DNA of 64,000 nucleotides from Rhodospirillaceae bacterium (GCA_006969625.1 CP030885.1:1798001-1862000); one strand, 5' to 3'. Positions 15,571-25,368 are shown, counted from the first letter of the stretch. A program made the numbers and translations. The notes: generated from the letters alone by a model not told the origin.

Positions 15571-17715
15571 TCAAAGGGCGCCGTTCGCAAGACCGGGCTC
15601 GACGAGGGCGGCCTGCTCCCCGTCTGCGCCCAGGCGGATCACCGCCTGCCCATGCCGCTGTTCGCGGATCCGTACCGTGGCCTGCTGCACCTGCCCGCCC
15701 GGCAGGGACACGACGACCTCGTAGCTGCCGGCAAAACCGCGAAAGTCGACCCGGCCCTGAGCGTCGGTGCGGGCCGTACCCTCAGTCCGCCAAGCGTGCA
15801 GCAGGTCCTTCAGGGCGAAGTACGCGGGCTTGGGTTTGAGGTCCGCATCGACGAGGCCGCCGTGATGGATCCAGGCGTCGGCGTCGCTCACGCCCCATGA
15901 CCAGGTGATGCCCTGGATCAGCGGCTTGCCGAAGGCGATCGTGTAGACCTTGCGCAGATACTCGGCCTGCAGGGCTTCGTCCCAATCGCGCTGCCACCAG
16001 GAGGAACCGGGGATCTGCGCCGAAGGTGCGGAAAGCTCCTTGACGTAGATCGGCTTGCCGAAGCTCTCGTAGCGGTCCAGCAGGTCGGAGATGCTCACCA
16101 GGTCGAGGCCGACGAGCGCGTGACCGTCGGTGTTGACGCCGGAGTAGTAAAGTTCGAGACCGACCGCATCGCTCGAGACGTCCTCTTTCAGAAGGGCGGG
16201 GAAGGGGTCGCTGTCCCGGAACTCGAAGGGCAAGGCCGTGGAACCGTTGAGGATGCGCGCCTGCGGGTTGGCGTCCTTGACCGCCTGCGCGAACACCCGC
16301 TTGATCGCCAGCCGCTGGTCCCAATCCAGGCCGAAGACATTGGCGCTGGCGAGGTTCAACTCGTTGAGCTCCCAGAAGTCGATGCGTCCGGCATAGCGCT
16401 GCGCCAGCCGGTGGCCGTAGCGGTAGACCGCCTCCTTGAAGCTGTCGAAGTCGGCGGCGTCCAGGAACTCCGGCCAAAAGTCCGCATTGTTCGGGAACCA
16501 AATGCTGAGCGCGCCGAGCAGATCGAAACCCATCGCCTGCTGCGAGGGCAGTCGCTGGAACTGGTCGATGTTGTGCCAGTCGAAGCGTGCCGGACTCTGC
16601 TGAAGCAACCCCCAGCGTGCGGTGATGTAGGATTGGTTGATGCCGGCCTCGCGCATCAGGCCGGCAAGCTGTCGGTCGAACGCGCCGCTGTCGCCCAGGG
16701 GGTTGGCGCCGAAGACGAAGCTGCTGCCGGTCTGACGGTAGGCGACGGCGGCGTCGGGCACGGGGTTGCCCTGGGCGTCGAGCACCCGAATGGCGATCGT
16801 TCCCTTGCGGTAGGTCTCGATGTCGGCCTCGGCGCGCGCCAGGACCAGCCGCTCGTGGGCCTGCCGCGCGGTCTTGACGGCCAGGGAGAGCGCCCGCACG
16901 CCGCGCGCCCGCGCTGCGGCATCGCCGGCCATGGCGGTATGCCCGGCCGCTAGGTGCCGCGCGGCCTCGGCGATCGCCTCGACCGCTTCGCCCTCGCCGG
17001 CATCGCGGCGCAGTGCGGCCAGCGCGCTGCGGGCCATCTCCAGGTGCAGGTTCAGGCGCAGCGCCTCGCCCGAGCGTTCCACCTCGTAGCCGCGGCCCTC
17101 GTTGTCCAAGGTGTACAGCAGCTTGCCGACCTCGGGCACCTCCCACTCGACGATGATCTTGTAGCGCTTGCCGGGGCGCACCACGAGCGCCGGGTGCGCC
17201 TTTTCCCACTGCCAGTCGGAGCCACCATGGTGAACGGCGGCGAAGGCCCCGGGCGCCGGCATGCCGTCCATGCCGGTCAGGAACACGCGGTCCTGGGCGA
17301 TCTGCCGGAAGCTGCCGTTGTCCAGGCGACGGCCGTCGGCGCCGTAAGCCTCGAGAACGAGGTTGCCGCCCGGCTGCAGACTGAAGTCCGCACCGGCGGG
17401 ACCGGTCTGCTTGGTCTCGGGAATGTGGCTGAACGCGTAGCCGGAGGTCTTGCCGGCCCAGATCCGGTAGCTCGCCGCCCCGGCGACCTGCAGTTCGTAG
17501 CTGCCGTCGGGCGCGGTCACCGCCGTTCCCAAATTCGTATGTGTGCTATCAGATACGCTGATGAAGGCGTCGGCGATCGGACGACCGTTTTCGTCGGTAA
17601 CGGCGCCACGCAGCGTCGCTTCTGCTGCCGCTTTTCCGGTGTTTCCCGACGCATGATCAGAAGAGAATGCGATCATCAGCATGAAACCGACCGCCAACGC
17701 TCTGACTGACGCCAT
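15571..17715 (-). CDS. Secreted GH10-like glycoside hydrolase with carboxypeptidase-regulatory-like domain
   Basis: A 714-residue protein starting with a hydrophobic signal segment (VRALAVGFMLMIAFSS). Residues of about 30-110 form a CarboxypepD_reg-like beta-sandwich (LRGAVTDENGRPIADAFISVSDS...GSYELQVAGAASYRIWAG). A helical stretch follows, then a TIM-barrel region resembling GH10. DFWELNELNLASANVFG matches the acid/base strand, IYVKELSAPS is the probable nucleophile strand (KEL in place of the usual TEL), and the barrel closes with ITWSWGVSDADAWIHHGGLVDADLKPKPAYFALKDLL. A short C-terminal beta domain ends the protein. Location among polysaccharide genes suggests trimming of a self-made polymer rather than nutrition. 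The exact glycosidic specificity is unknown. Confidence 0.8.
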   Translation of the reverse strand: MASVRALAVGFMLMIAFSSDHASGNTGKAAAEATLRGAVTDENGRPIADAFISVSDSTHTNLGTAVTAPDGSYELQVAGAASYRIWAGKTSGYAFSHIPETKQTGPAGADFSLQPGGNLVLEAYGADGRRLDNGSFRQIAQDRVFLTGMDGMPAPGAFAAVHHGGSDWQWEKAHPALVVRPGKRYKIIVEWEVPEVGKLLYTLDNEGRGYEVERSGEALRLNLHLEMARSALAALRRDAGEGEAVEAIAEAARHLAAGHTAMAGDAAARARGVRALSLAVKTARQAHERLVLARAEADIETYRKGTIAIRVLDAQGNPVPDAAVAYRQTGSSFVFGANPLGDSGAFDRQLAGLMREAGINQSYITARWGLLQQSPARFDWHNIDQFQRLPSQQAMGFDLLGALSIWFPNNADFWPEFLDAADFDSFKEAVYRYGHRLAQRYAGRIDFWELNELNLASANVFGLDWDQRLAIKRVFAQAVKDANPQARILNGSTALPFEFRDSDPFPALLKEDVSSDAVGLELYYSGVNTDGHALVGLDLVSISDLLDRYESFGKPIYVKELSAPSAQIPGSSWWQRDWDEALQAEYLRKVYTIAFGKPLIQGITWSWGVSDADAWIHHGGLVDADLKPKPAYFALKDLLHAWRTEGTARTDAQGRVDFRGFAGSYEVVVSLPGGQVQQATVRIREQRHGQAVIRLGADGEQAALVEPGLANGAL

Positions 17716-18471
17716 TGGATCTTCCCCGCCAGGATCCGCAATGAGCAGCGATTTGGGCGTTTACGAACAATACACTAATCCGCCGGGTAAGTCGCGGCGT
17801 ATATTGTTCTTGTTGCAGGCCAGGGCAATGAAAATTTCCCTAATAGGAGAACATACCTATAGGAAAATTAGCATTCAATGCACCAACTTGGATCGTATAC
17901 TAACGAACGAGGGGTTAACATTTGGTTATCCCGCGGCAACGCTATCATGCTGCAGCGGCTGGCGGCGCTGTTGGGACAAGATTGAGGCGAAACCGCCGCG
18001 GCCCAGCCGTCCGGCGTCAGCACGCAATCGCCGGCATTTTGACTGCCGTTGTGCCGCTGTTCTGATGCGGGCTTGCCCCGCAATGCCATGGCATGTTTGA
18101 CTTCGCTGGGGTTAATGGTAGGCGGTACAGCAGATGCCGGGGGGCGTCTTGGGCGGGCTCTCTTCGCCAAATCGAAACGCACTTGACTCGATGCCGGTGC
18201 GAGTCGGCGGCGCCACGGAGAACCGTGGCCGGTCCGAGGTATGCCTTGGCCGAGACCTTGAACCTGCGAAGCGCTGCCCCTCGTCACGCCCCCGTGTGTT
18301 CAGAAATCCTTGTCACGCCGCGTGCACGCTCGCGGGAGCGAGCGCCGGGCGTGTCGGCGAAGGAACGCTTTGGGACTTCGCCCAGCCTCGCCGATCCCAC
18401 CGGCCAAGCTGCGCGACACCGGGCAAGGGCGAACGAGCCTCATGGGGTGACGAGCGGAGGCGAGATAGGAT
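17716..18471. other. Divergent, partly AT-rich intergenic region (about 0.75 kb)
   Basis: This separates the divergent GH10-like and outer-membrane protein genes. From about 17750 to 17940 it is markedly AT-richer than its surroundings and contains an inverted repeat (see separate entry). The remainder is GC-rich without a convincing coding frame. The longest open frames (17681-18100 + and 18300-18869 -) have atypical composition and no family resemblance. I see a probable regulatory region here, not a gene. Confidence 0.6.
17833..17869. repeat. Imperfect inverted repeat in AT-rich spacer
   Basis: AATTTCCCTAATAGG (17833-17847) pairs with CCTATAGGAAAATT (17856-17869) across an 8-nt spacer, with one or two mismatches or bulges. 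In an otherwise very GC-rich window this AT-rich dyad stands out. It could be an operator for the divergent promoters or an RNA hairpin. No regulator is identified. Confidence 0.5.
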
Positions 18472-19338
18472 ATGACCAATCTATTCGCTGCCTCGCATGC
18501 GAAAGCCACTTGGTGGAGACGAGATTCAGTGTCGACGATGCGTCTATGCACGGCCGCGTGCCTGGCTTTGTCGGCTGTCGGGCTGAGTCCGGCGACGGCG
18601 CTGGCAGGGCCCTGGCCGGTGCCGGAGGGAGAGGTCTTCGCCGTCAATACCCTGACGTTCCACCGCGCCGACAATGGCGACGACGGCCGCGGCTTGTCGA
18701 GCGGCGACGGTACGCTCACGCGTTGGGAATACAGTCCGTACATCGAGTATGGCCTGACCGATACGATCACCCTCGGGGCCAACCCGCGCTTCCAGCATGT
18801 CGAGCAGGAGACCGGGCAGGGCGACAACACCACGACGGGGTTCGGGGATCTCGATCTTTTCGCCCGCACGGTGGCCTGGCGCGACGACTACTCGATCCTG
18901 GCCTTTCAGGGGCTCGTCAAGGTGCCCACGGGATACGACAAGGACGCCAATCCCGCCCTCGGCAACGGCCAGGTCGATCTCGATCCTCGGGTCCTGTTCG
19001 GGCACGGGTTCTCGCTGGGGTCCTGGCCGAGCTTCGCGGAGGTGCAGCTCGGATACCGTTATCGCTTCGGGGATCCGTCCGACGAGGTGCGCGTGGATAC
19101 GACCATCGGCACGAATCCGACCGATGACATCATGGTGATGTTGCAGACCTTCAACATCGTCGGGATCAGTAACGAGACGAACAACGGGTCGGACTTCGAC
19201 CTGTACAAGGTGCAGTTTTCGGGCGTCTACGACGTCACGCCGAACGTTGCCCTGCAGCTCGGCGGCTACTCCGAAGTGGCCGGGCGCAACATCAATCTGG
19301 GCGAGGCTCTCTTCACCGCGGTGTGGCTGCGTTTCTAG
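18472..19338 (+). CDS. Putative outer-membrane beta-barrel protein
   Basis: 288 residues as called. A signal peptide ([23 protein letters not shown]) begins at an internal Met (18538), which may be the true start, although the upstream ATG has a GGAGGCGAGATAGGA leader. The mature part alternates polar and aromatic residues in amphipathic strands ([97 protein letters not shown]). It ends in VWLRF, a C-terminal aromatic typical of Bam-inserted barrels. It sits in the polysaccharide region, so a role in surface assembly or export is possible but not shown. Confidence 0.75.
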   Translation: MTNLFAASHAKATWWRRDSVSTMRLCTAACLALSAVGLSPATALAGPWPVPEGEVFAVNTLTFHRADNGDDGRGLSSGDGTLTRWEYSPYIEYGLTDTITLGANPRFQHVEQETGQGDNTTTGFGDLDLFARTVAWRDDYSILAFQGLVKVPTGYDKDANPALGNGQVDLDPRVLFGHGFSLGSWPSFAEVQLGYRYRFGDPSDEVRVDTTIGTNPTDDIMVMLQTFNIVGISNETNNGSDFDLYKVQFSGVYDVTPNVALQLGGYSEVAGRNINLGEALFTAVWLRF

Positions 19339-19378
19339 GCGTGAGACGTGGTCTGGTCTGTGCACACTAGGGGTTAAA

Positions 19379-20389
19379 ATGGACAAAGAAGACAAAATTG
19401 ACCCGCTCTCAAGTAAAATAAGGCGGATTTTGATTGGAGGTGGCGCAGGATTTATTGGCTCTCATCTTTGCGATTTTCTGGTAAGCAAAGGATTTGAAGT
19501 CATATGTCTCGATAATTTTTTCACCGGCTCCAAACATAACATCGAACACCTGCTCGGCTGCGCAAACTTCGAGCTGATCCGTCACGACGTACGACATCCG
19601 ATGGACCTCGAGGTCGACGCCATCTTCAATCTGGCCTGTCCGGCGTCGCCGCGGCACTACCAGGAAGAGCCGGTGCGCACCGTCGAGACCAGTGTCGTCG
19701 GGGCCATCAACATGCTGCGCTTGGCGCGCGAGCGGGGCGCAGTGTTGCTGCAGGCTTCGACCAGCGAGGTCTACGGCGACCCCGAAGTCCACCCTCAGTC
19801 GGAGAGCTATTGGGGCCATGTCAATCCGATCGGGCCGCGCGCCTGCTACGACGAGGGCAAGCGCTGCGCGGAAACGCTGTGTGTCGATTACCGTCGCCAA
19901 TACGGTGTCCAAACGAAGATCGCGCGGATCTTCAACACCTATGGCCCGCGGCTTTCCCCGGGCGACGGTCGGGTGGTCTCGAACTTCATCGTGCAGGCGC
20001 TGAACGGCGAGCCGATCACGGTCTACGGCGACGGCGAGCAGACGCGCTCGTTCTGCTACGTCGACGATATGGTCACGGGCCTGGTGAAGCTGATGTGGAG
20101 CCCACAGGAGGTCTGCGGACCGATCAACCTGGGCAATCCCGGCGAGTTTACCGTCACGCGATTGGCGCAGATGATCATCGATATGACCGGCTCGAATTCG
20201 CCCGTGCAACACTGCCCGCTGCCGCCGGACGACCCGACGCGCCGTCAGCCCGACATCGCCCGCGCACGGGAGGAGTTGGGCTGGGCGCCGCAGATCGGCC
20301 TGCGGGAGGGCTTGGAACGGACGATTCCCTATTTCAGGGGGCTGCGGCAAAGACAGCCCGAAGCTTACGCCGGGGTTGTCGGGCTGTAG
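19379..20389 (+). CDS. UDP-glucuronic acid decarboxylase-like SDR (UDP-xylose synthase family)
   Basis: A 336-residue extended SDR. The NAD loop GGGAGFIG is at residues 20-27 and the catalytic Y157-K161 is in [11 protein letters not shown]. The segments [51 protein letters not shown] and [26 protein letters not shown], and the tail with [14 protein letters not shown], are hallmarks of UXS. UXS converts UDP-glucuronate to UDP-xylose. The ATG at 19379 follows AGGGGT. The first 55 or so codons are strikingly AT-rich compared with the rest of the gene. It precedes the glycosyltransferase gene and probably supplies its sugar donor. Confidence 0.87.
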   Translation: MDKEDKIDPLSSKIRRILIGGGAGFIGSHLCDFLVSKGFEVICLDNFFTGSKHNIEHLLGCANFELIRHDVRHPMDLEVDAIFNLACPASPRHYQEEPVRTVETSVVGAINMLRLARERGAVLLQASTSEVYGDPEVHPQSESYWGHVNPIGPRACYDEGKRCAETLCVDYRRQYGVQTKIARIFNTYGPRLSPGDGRVVSNFIVQALNGEPITVYGDGEQTRSFCYVDDMVTGLVKLMWSPQEVCGPINLGNPGEFTVTRLAQMIIDMTGSNSPVQHCPLPPDDPTRRQPDIARAREELGWAPQIGLREGLERTIPYFRGLRQRQPEAYAGVVGL

Positions 20390-20563
20390 CCGCACGCAGC
20401 GCAATCCGCACCAGCCCTTGGGCAGGACTGCGGAGAGAGGGGGAGCGACAGACAGCACCTTGGGCGGCGGGGCGTTCAGGGATTGCAGGCGACACACCGC
20501 CACGCCGGCCAGGCGCGGCAGGGCGAACGTCGTCCTGCCGCAAGGCAAAGGCAGAGCGGCACG

Positions 20564-21985
20564 ATGGGGGTGCTGATGTTCGAGGAATCCTGGGTTAACT
20601 ACTACGCTGCCGCGCAGATTCTGTATCTCCTCAGCTTTTGCGTCATATTTTACTTCCTGTCTCGACCGATCAACTGGGTCGACAGCAGAAAGGTCTCCGA
20701 GCTTTCCGACGACGACCTGCCGTTCATGGTCCTCGCCTATCCGGTGCTGCGCGAGGACGTGGAGACGATGCACAGCACCCTGGTCACGCTCGGATGGACC
20801 GAGTATCCGCGCTCGCGCTACCGCATCATCGCCATCCCGAACAGCGACGACCACGAGACCATTGCCGCGTTGCGCGGCTTCGAGGCCGAGTTCGACTTTC
20901 TGGAGATCCTCGAAGTGCCGCCGACCAGCGATCCGAGCTGGGAGATCGTCTGGCAGGCCTGGCAGGAGAACCCGAAGGCCTACTGGTTCCACAAGGGACG
21001 GCGCCGGGGTCGGCGCGACCTCCCGCCGAAGAAGACCCGCCAACTGATCTATCTCTTCTATACGCTGGTCGAGGAGATGGGCACGGACTGGGTCCTCGAC
21101 TACATCGACGCCGACAGCATGCCGCCACCGAACCATTTCAAGATCGCGGCGGCCGGCTTCAAGCATTACGACATGCTGCAGGCGACGAACGTGGCGGGCA
21201 ATCTGCTCGACACGATGCCGGCCAGCCTGCACGCCTTCGATCACATGTGCTGGGACGGCTTCGTCTATCCCCACATGTCGGCCGACGGCAAGCACCCGTA
21301 CTACGTACTCGGCAAGGGCCTGTTCTACCGGGCCGGCGACCTGATGGAGCTCGGCGGCTTCAATCCCTGGATCGCGATCGAGGATCCCGAGGTCGGCATG
21401 CGCCTCTGGCAGAACGGCCGGCGCCTGGGCATCGTCGCCGAGCCGCTGATCGAGGAGGTGCCGCGCACCATCCGCCGCGGCATCATCCAGCGCAATCGCT
21501 GGATGTGCGGCTTCTTTCAATCGCTTGGCCTGCCGCTGCGCCGGATGGGCATGCCCTTCTGGCGCCGCATGCAGGCACGGCTCAACATCCTTCCGGTGCT
21601 CTCCTTGCCGGTCAACGTCGTCGGCTTGCCGACCGGCGTCTACGCCCTCTATCTCTTCTGGGTCGGCGAAGATCCCTTTCCGCTGTGGATCATCGTCCTC
21701 TCGATCGTCAACATCGTGCTCTACGTCATCACGATGACCTTGCTGTATCGGAACGCCTGGCGGCGGACCGGACTGGTGCTGAAGAAGACGAGCCACCGGG
21801 TCTGGTACATGCTCCGCGTCAATCCGATCTCGCTGTGGGTCTACAACCTCATCTGGACGATTCCGATCCTGATCGGCTTCGGCATGTTCGTTGCCGACCG
21901 CGGCAAGGCCTGGGCGCGGACCGAGAAGTTCGATCGCGACCGCTGGGTCGCCGATCAGGGCGTCGATACCTGGTCGAAGCGATAG
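20564..21985 (+). CDS. Membrane glycosyltransferase, GT2 family (polysaccharide synthase-like)
   Basis: A 473-residue processive-type family 2 glycosyltransferase. There is one N-terminal transmembrane helix (AAAQILYLLSFCVIFYFL), a cytosolic GT-A domain and a C-terminal membrane bundle (NILPVLSLPVNVVGLPTGVYALYLF; WIIVLSIVNIVLYVITMTLLY; LWVYNLIWTIPILIGFGMFVA). Catalytic motifs visible are DADS (DxD), IEDPE (catalytic ED) and QRNRW (the Q-x-x-R-W of processive synthases). There is no PilZ domain. It starts 175 nt after the UDP-xylose synthase-like gene. It likely polymerises a surface polysaccharide, and the polymer identity is unknown. An alternative ATG lies 12 nt downstream. Confidence 0.85.
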   Translation: MGVLMFEESWVNYYAAAQILYLLSFCVIFYFLSRPINWVDSRKVSELSDDDLPFMVLAYPVLREDVETMHSTLVTLGWTEYPRSRYRIIAIPNSDDHETIAALRGFEAEFDFLEILEVPPTSDPSWEIVWQAWQENPKAYWFHKGRRRGRRDLPPKKTRQLIYLFYTLVEEMGTDWVLDYIDADSMPPPNHFKIAAAGFKHYDMLQATNVAGNLLDTMPASLHAFDHMCWDGFVYPHMSADGKHPYYVLGKGLFYRAGDLMELGGFNPWIAIEDPEVGMRLWQNGRRLGIVAEPLIEEVPRTIRRGIIQRNRWMCGFFQSLGLPLRRMGMPFWRRMQARLNILPVLSLPVNVVGLPTGVYALYLFWVGEDPFPLWIIVLSIVNIVLYVITMTLLYRNAWRRTGLVLKKTSHRVWYMLRVNPISLWVYNLIWTIPILIGFGMFVADRGKAWARTEKFDRDRWVADQGVDTWSKR

Positions 21986-22270
21986 CGCTCCACATCGATC
22001 GGCCTCTTTTCCGCCAGGATCAGGTGCCGGGTCGGGCTTAGCCACCGCGGCTGACGCCGGCCCCTTCGGCAAGCCGGTGGGCTTGACGGGCACAGGCAGC
22101 ACGCCCTCCGTGTCATAACAGGTCTTGTTCCTGGATGAGGCAGGCAAACCGAGACCAAGCGGTTAGCCTGTCCGAACAGTTCGCCGGATGCGCGTAGCGG
22201 CGCATCGACGGGAGGCGCCACGCCGCGTCAGTCCGCACGCACCAAGCGACTTCGGATCGGAGCGTTGCCT

Positions 22271-23509
22271 GTGACGATCGAGATCGACGCCGACACGGCC
22301 GCCGCGCTGTTCGCCCCGCTCGAACTGCCGTGCGGCGCGGTGCTGAAGAACCGGATTGCCAAGGCGGCCATGTCGGACTCGCTCGGCGACGGGCGCGGTG
22401 ACCCGACGGAGGCCCAGATCCGACTCTACGAGCGCTGGGCCGAGGGCGGTGCGGCGCTCTCCATCATCGGAGAGGTGCAAGGCGATCCCTGCTTCGCCGA
22501 GAAGCCGGGCAACCTCGTCCTGACGCCGGACGCGGACGCTGCGCGCTTCGCCGAGCTGGCGCGGCGCGGTGGGACGCAGGGCGCGCAGCTCTGGCTGCAG
22601 CTCGGCCACGCCGGCGCGCTGGCGCATCCGCCGATCGGCACGCCCAAGGGGCCCAGTGACCTCGCGCTCCCCGGTCTCGCCTGTGCGGCCTTGACGGTCG
22701 CGGAAATCCGGGCGCTGCCGCCGCTGTTCGCCCGTACGGCGGCGCTGGCGCGTCAGCTCGGCTTCGGCGGGGTCGAAGTCCACGCCGCGCACGGCTTTCT
22801 GCTCAGCCAATTCCTCTCGCCGCTCTTCAATCGCCGCACCGACGCCTATGGCGGCACGTTGGCCAGGCGCATGCGGTTGCTCCTCGAAGTCGTGGCCGCA
22901 GTGCGCGAGGCGGTGGGGCCGCGCTTCCCCGTCGGCATCAAGCTGAATGCGACCGACCAGCTCGAGGGCGGGCTGACCGGGGAGGAGGCTCTCGCGGTGG
23001 TTGGCGCGCTCGACGAAGCGCAGGTGGATCTCCTCGACATCAGCGGCGGGACCTACTTCCCGGGTGCGCGCTCGGCCTCCGACCGGCGGCAGCAGGGGCC
23101 CTACTTCCTCGATTTCGCCCGCGCGGCGCGGGCGCGAACCCGCAGGCCGCTGATGGTCACCGGAGGCTTCAAGAGGCGGGCGGAGGCCGCTGCGGCCGTG
23201 TCGAGCGGTGCCGCCGATCTGGTCGGACTTGGGCGTGCGCTGATCCTCGATCCGGCCGTGCCGCTGCACTGGTGCACGCCGGCTGGCGGCGATCCGGGTT
23301 TCCCGCGCTTCGGGGCGAGCCCGGAGGGTGGGATTACGGCGTGGTACACCCTGCAGCTCACCTCGCTGGCCGGCGAGTCGGTGGCGGCTGGTACCGAGGA
23401 TCCGTATGGCGCGTTGCGCCTCTATGAGGCGCGGGACGCCGAGCGTGTCGCCCTTTGGAATGCGCGGTTCGGCTGTCTCGCCTCGCCTGCCGCGCCCGGC
23501 GGCATCTGA
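22271..23509 (+). CDS. NADH:flavin oxidoreductase, Old Yellow Enzyme family
   Basis: A 412-residue FMN-dependent TIM-barrel oxidoreductase. Family features are LPCGAVLKNRIAKAAMSDSLGDGRGDPTEAQIRLYERWAEGG, LWLQLGHAGAL, EVHAAHGFLLSQFLSPLFNRRTDAYGGTLARRMRLLLEVV, GIKLNATDQLEGG, and the phosphate-binding end of the barrel (MVTGGFKRRAEAAAAVSSGAADLVGLGRALILDP). It probably reduces activated alkenes or detoxifies electrophiles; the in vivo substrate is unknown. The GTG at 22271 is chosen because GGAG lies about 9 nt upstream; a TTG two codons earlier is an alternative. No 2,4-dienoyl-CoA-reductase-type C-terminal FAD/FeS domain is present. Confidence 0.88.
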   Translation: MTIEIDADTAAALFAPLELPCGAVLKNRIAKAAMSDSLGDGRGDPTEAQIRLYERWAEGGAALSIIGEVQGDPCFAEKPGNLVLTPDADAARFAELARRGGTQGAQLWLQLGHAGALAHPPIGTPKGPSDLALPGLACAALTVAEIRALPPLFARTAALARQLGFGGVEVHAAHGFLLSQFLSPLFNRRTDAYGGTLARRMRLLLEVVAAVREAVGPRFPVGIKLNATDQLEGGLTGEEALAVVGALDEAQVDLLDISGGTYFPGARSASDRRQQGPYFLDFARAARARTRRPLMVTGGFKRRAEAAAAVSSGAADLVGLGRALILDPAVPLHWCTPAGGDPGFPRFGASPEGGITAWYTLQLTSLAGESVAAGTEDPYGALRLYEARDAERVALWNARFGCLASPAAPGGI

Positions 23510-23698
23510 CGATCCCTGCGGTCGGATTGGCAGTGCCGAAGGTTCAGGCGGCTGTTTGCGCGACCGAGATGTCCGCGCTCGGCGATCTCCGGCATACTGG
23601 GACGCTCGCAACGGCGCTTCCAAGCGAGCGAGCCCGGTCGCCGCTTGCGCGAAGTCCTGACCCGACACGTTCCCGCCCGACCTGCGGAGAAAGCGCGG

Positions 23699-24310
23699 AT
23701 GTCCCTCGAGCAGCTCTTGATCTTCCTTCCGGCCGCCTTCCTGTTGGGCGTCTCGCCAGGTGCGAACAATCTTCTCGCCTTCGCCTCGGCGACGCACGCC
23801 GGATGGCGGCTTGCCGCGTCAGGCATCCTCGGTCGGACGGCTGCCTGGGCGCTGCTGGTCGTCCTCGTCTCGTTCGGACTCGATGCGGTGCTGCAGGCCT
23901 CGCAGGCCGCCTTCCTGGCGATCAAGTGGCTGGGCGTTGCCTACCTCGCCTACCTCGGCTGGAAGTTCTGGACGGCCGAAACCGACACGACGCTTCGGCC
24001 GCCGGCGGCGAAGACCCTGATGCGGCGCGAGTTCCTGACGCTGATGGGCAATCCGAAGGCCTACCTGCTGCTGACGGCCTTTCTGCCCCAGTTCGTCGAC
24101 CCGGCCGCGGCCCTCGTGCCGCAACTCCTTCTGCTTGGTTTGGTCTATCTTTCGATCGAGGCCCTGGCGGCCATGACCTGGGTCGCCCTGGGCAGCGCCG
24201 TCGGTCTCCACGCCTTGACACCGTTCCGGCGCCGGCTGATCAACCGGGCTTCGGCTGGTCTGCTGGGCCTCGCCGCGCTGGCGCTGGCGCGCGCCGAGCG
24301 TGCTTCCTAG
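23699..24310 (+). CDS. LysE family translocator
   Basis: A 203-residue inner-membrane exporter of the LysE/RhtB superfamily. It has the typical start (LEQLLIFLPAAFLLGVSPGANNLLAFASATHAGWR, containing the conserved SPGANN), GILGRTAAWALLVV, IKWLGVAYLAYLGWKFW, and the second-half motif FLTLMGNPKAYLLLTAFLPQFV. Six hydrophobic segments are visible. Family members export amino acids or related small molecules; the substrate is not predictable. The ATG at 23699 is preceded by GGAGA, and a longer in-frame extension lacks a site and is not hydrophobic. Confidence 0.9.
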   Translation: MSLEQLLIFLPAAFLLGVSPGANNLLAFASATHAGWRLAASGILGRTAAWALLVVLVSFGLDAVLQASQAAFLAIKWLGVAYLAYLGWKFWTAETDTTLRPPAAKTLMRREFLTLMGNPKAYLLLTAFLPQFVDPAAALVPQLLLLGLVYLSIEALAAMTWVALGSAVGLHALTPFRRRLINRASAGLLGLAALALARAERAS

Positions 24311-24404
24311 CGGGCCGGCCGGTGTCTTCGTGTCGGCGGAAGCGCGCCTTCAGCGCCGTGTCGGAGGTGTCCGTCAGGGGCGGTAAGCCCAGGCTGGCCG
24401 GGCC

Positions 24405-25346
24405 GTGACGGCCGAGCCGGACAGACCGACCGCAGGCGCGTTCGGGACGGCGGGCGGCGGTGTCGTGCTGGTGGCGCTGGCGGCGAGCCTTTGGGGAACG
24501 GTCGGCGTCGCCTCGAAGGGCGTCTATGCCATCGCCGAGGTGACGCCGCTCTTCGTCGGCTTCCTGCGTCTGGCGCTGGCCGTCCCGGCACTGCTCGCCT
24601 TGTCGCTGCTGTTCGTCGGCTGGCGCACCTTCGCCTTCCGCGGGCGCGATCTCGGGATCGTGCTGCTGATCGGCGTCACCATGGCGCTGTATCAGCTCTT
24701 CTACTTCACGGCCGTCGCCACGACCGGCGTCGCCATCGCCACGCTGGTGACCATCTGCACTGCGCCGCTGATCGTCGCGCTGCTGTCCGGGGTCCTGCTC
24801 GGCGAAGCGCTGACGCGGCCGGTCGCGCTGGCGCTGCTGCTCGGCCTGAGCGGGACCGTGCTGCTCGTCGGCTTCCCCGACGATGTCGGGGTCGACCGGG
24901 CGGCCGTCTTCGCCGGCGTCGCCTGGGCGCTCGGCTCTGCGCTCAGCTATGCGGTCTTCGTGCTCTGCAGCCGTGCGTTGGCGCCGCGTCACCATCCCTT
25001 CACGCTGATCGCCGTCGGCTTCGGTGCCGGCGCCGTGATGCTTCTGCCCTTTGCACTTCACGACATTCCCGACGGTTCGCTGGCCGTCGAGGCCCTGGTG
25101 CTGCTCCTCTACATCGGCCTCGTCCCGACGGCCTTCGCCTATGTCCTCTATTTTCGCGGTATGAAGCGGACGGGCGCCACGGTCGCCAGCGTGGCCGCTC
25201 TCATGGAGCCGCTGACCGCGACGCTGCTCGCCTGGGCGCTGTTCGACGAGCGGCTCGGCCCCGTCGGCCTGCTCGGCGGCGCCTTGCTCCTGATCGCGAT
25301 TCTTCTGCTGGGACGGGCGTCGCGCCGGTCGGCCGTCCGCCCTTGA
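24405..25346 (+). CDS. EamA/DMT superfamily transporter
   Basis: A 313-residue protein with ten predicted transmembrane helices in two EamA repeats, as in the drug/metabolite transporter (RhaT/YdcZ-type) superfamily. Diagnostic stretches are LVALAASLWGTVGVASK, VTPLFVGFLRLALAVPALLAL, and in the second repeat GVAWALGSALSYAVFVLCSRALA and YIGLVPTAFAYVLYFRGMKRTGATVASVAALMEPLTATLLAWALFDERL (the conserved C-terminal EamA signature). The start is GTG. It follows the LysE gene by 95 nt on the same strand. Substrate unknown. Confidence 0.9.
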   Translation: MTAEPDRPTAGAFGTAGGGVVLVALAASLWGTVGVASKGVYAIAEVTPLFVGFLRLALAVPALLALSLLFVGWRTFAFRGRDLGIVLLIGVTMALYQLFYFTAVATTGVAIATLVTICTAPLIVALLSGVLLGEALTRPVALALLLGLSGTVLLVGFPDDVGVDRAAVFAGVAWALGSALSYAVFVLCSRALAPRHHPFTLIAVGFGAGAVMLLPFALHDIPDGSLAVEALVLLLYIGLVPTAFAYVLYFRGMKRTGATVASVAALMEPLTATLLAWALFDERLGPVGLLGGALLLIAILLLGRASRRSAVRP

Positions 25347-25368
25347 GGCCAGGCGTATCGCCGTGACA

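Noticed and set aside
17681..18100. A 139-codon plus-strand ORF in the AT-rich spacer
   Set aside because: Mixed composition, no plausible ribosome-binding site, no recognisable fold, and it overlaps the start of the GH10-like gene on the other strand.
19409..22147. A 912-codon minus-strand ORF
   Set aside because: It is antisense to the UXS-like and glycosyltransferase genes, both of which carry catalytic motifs. The antisense product has none.
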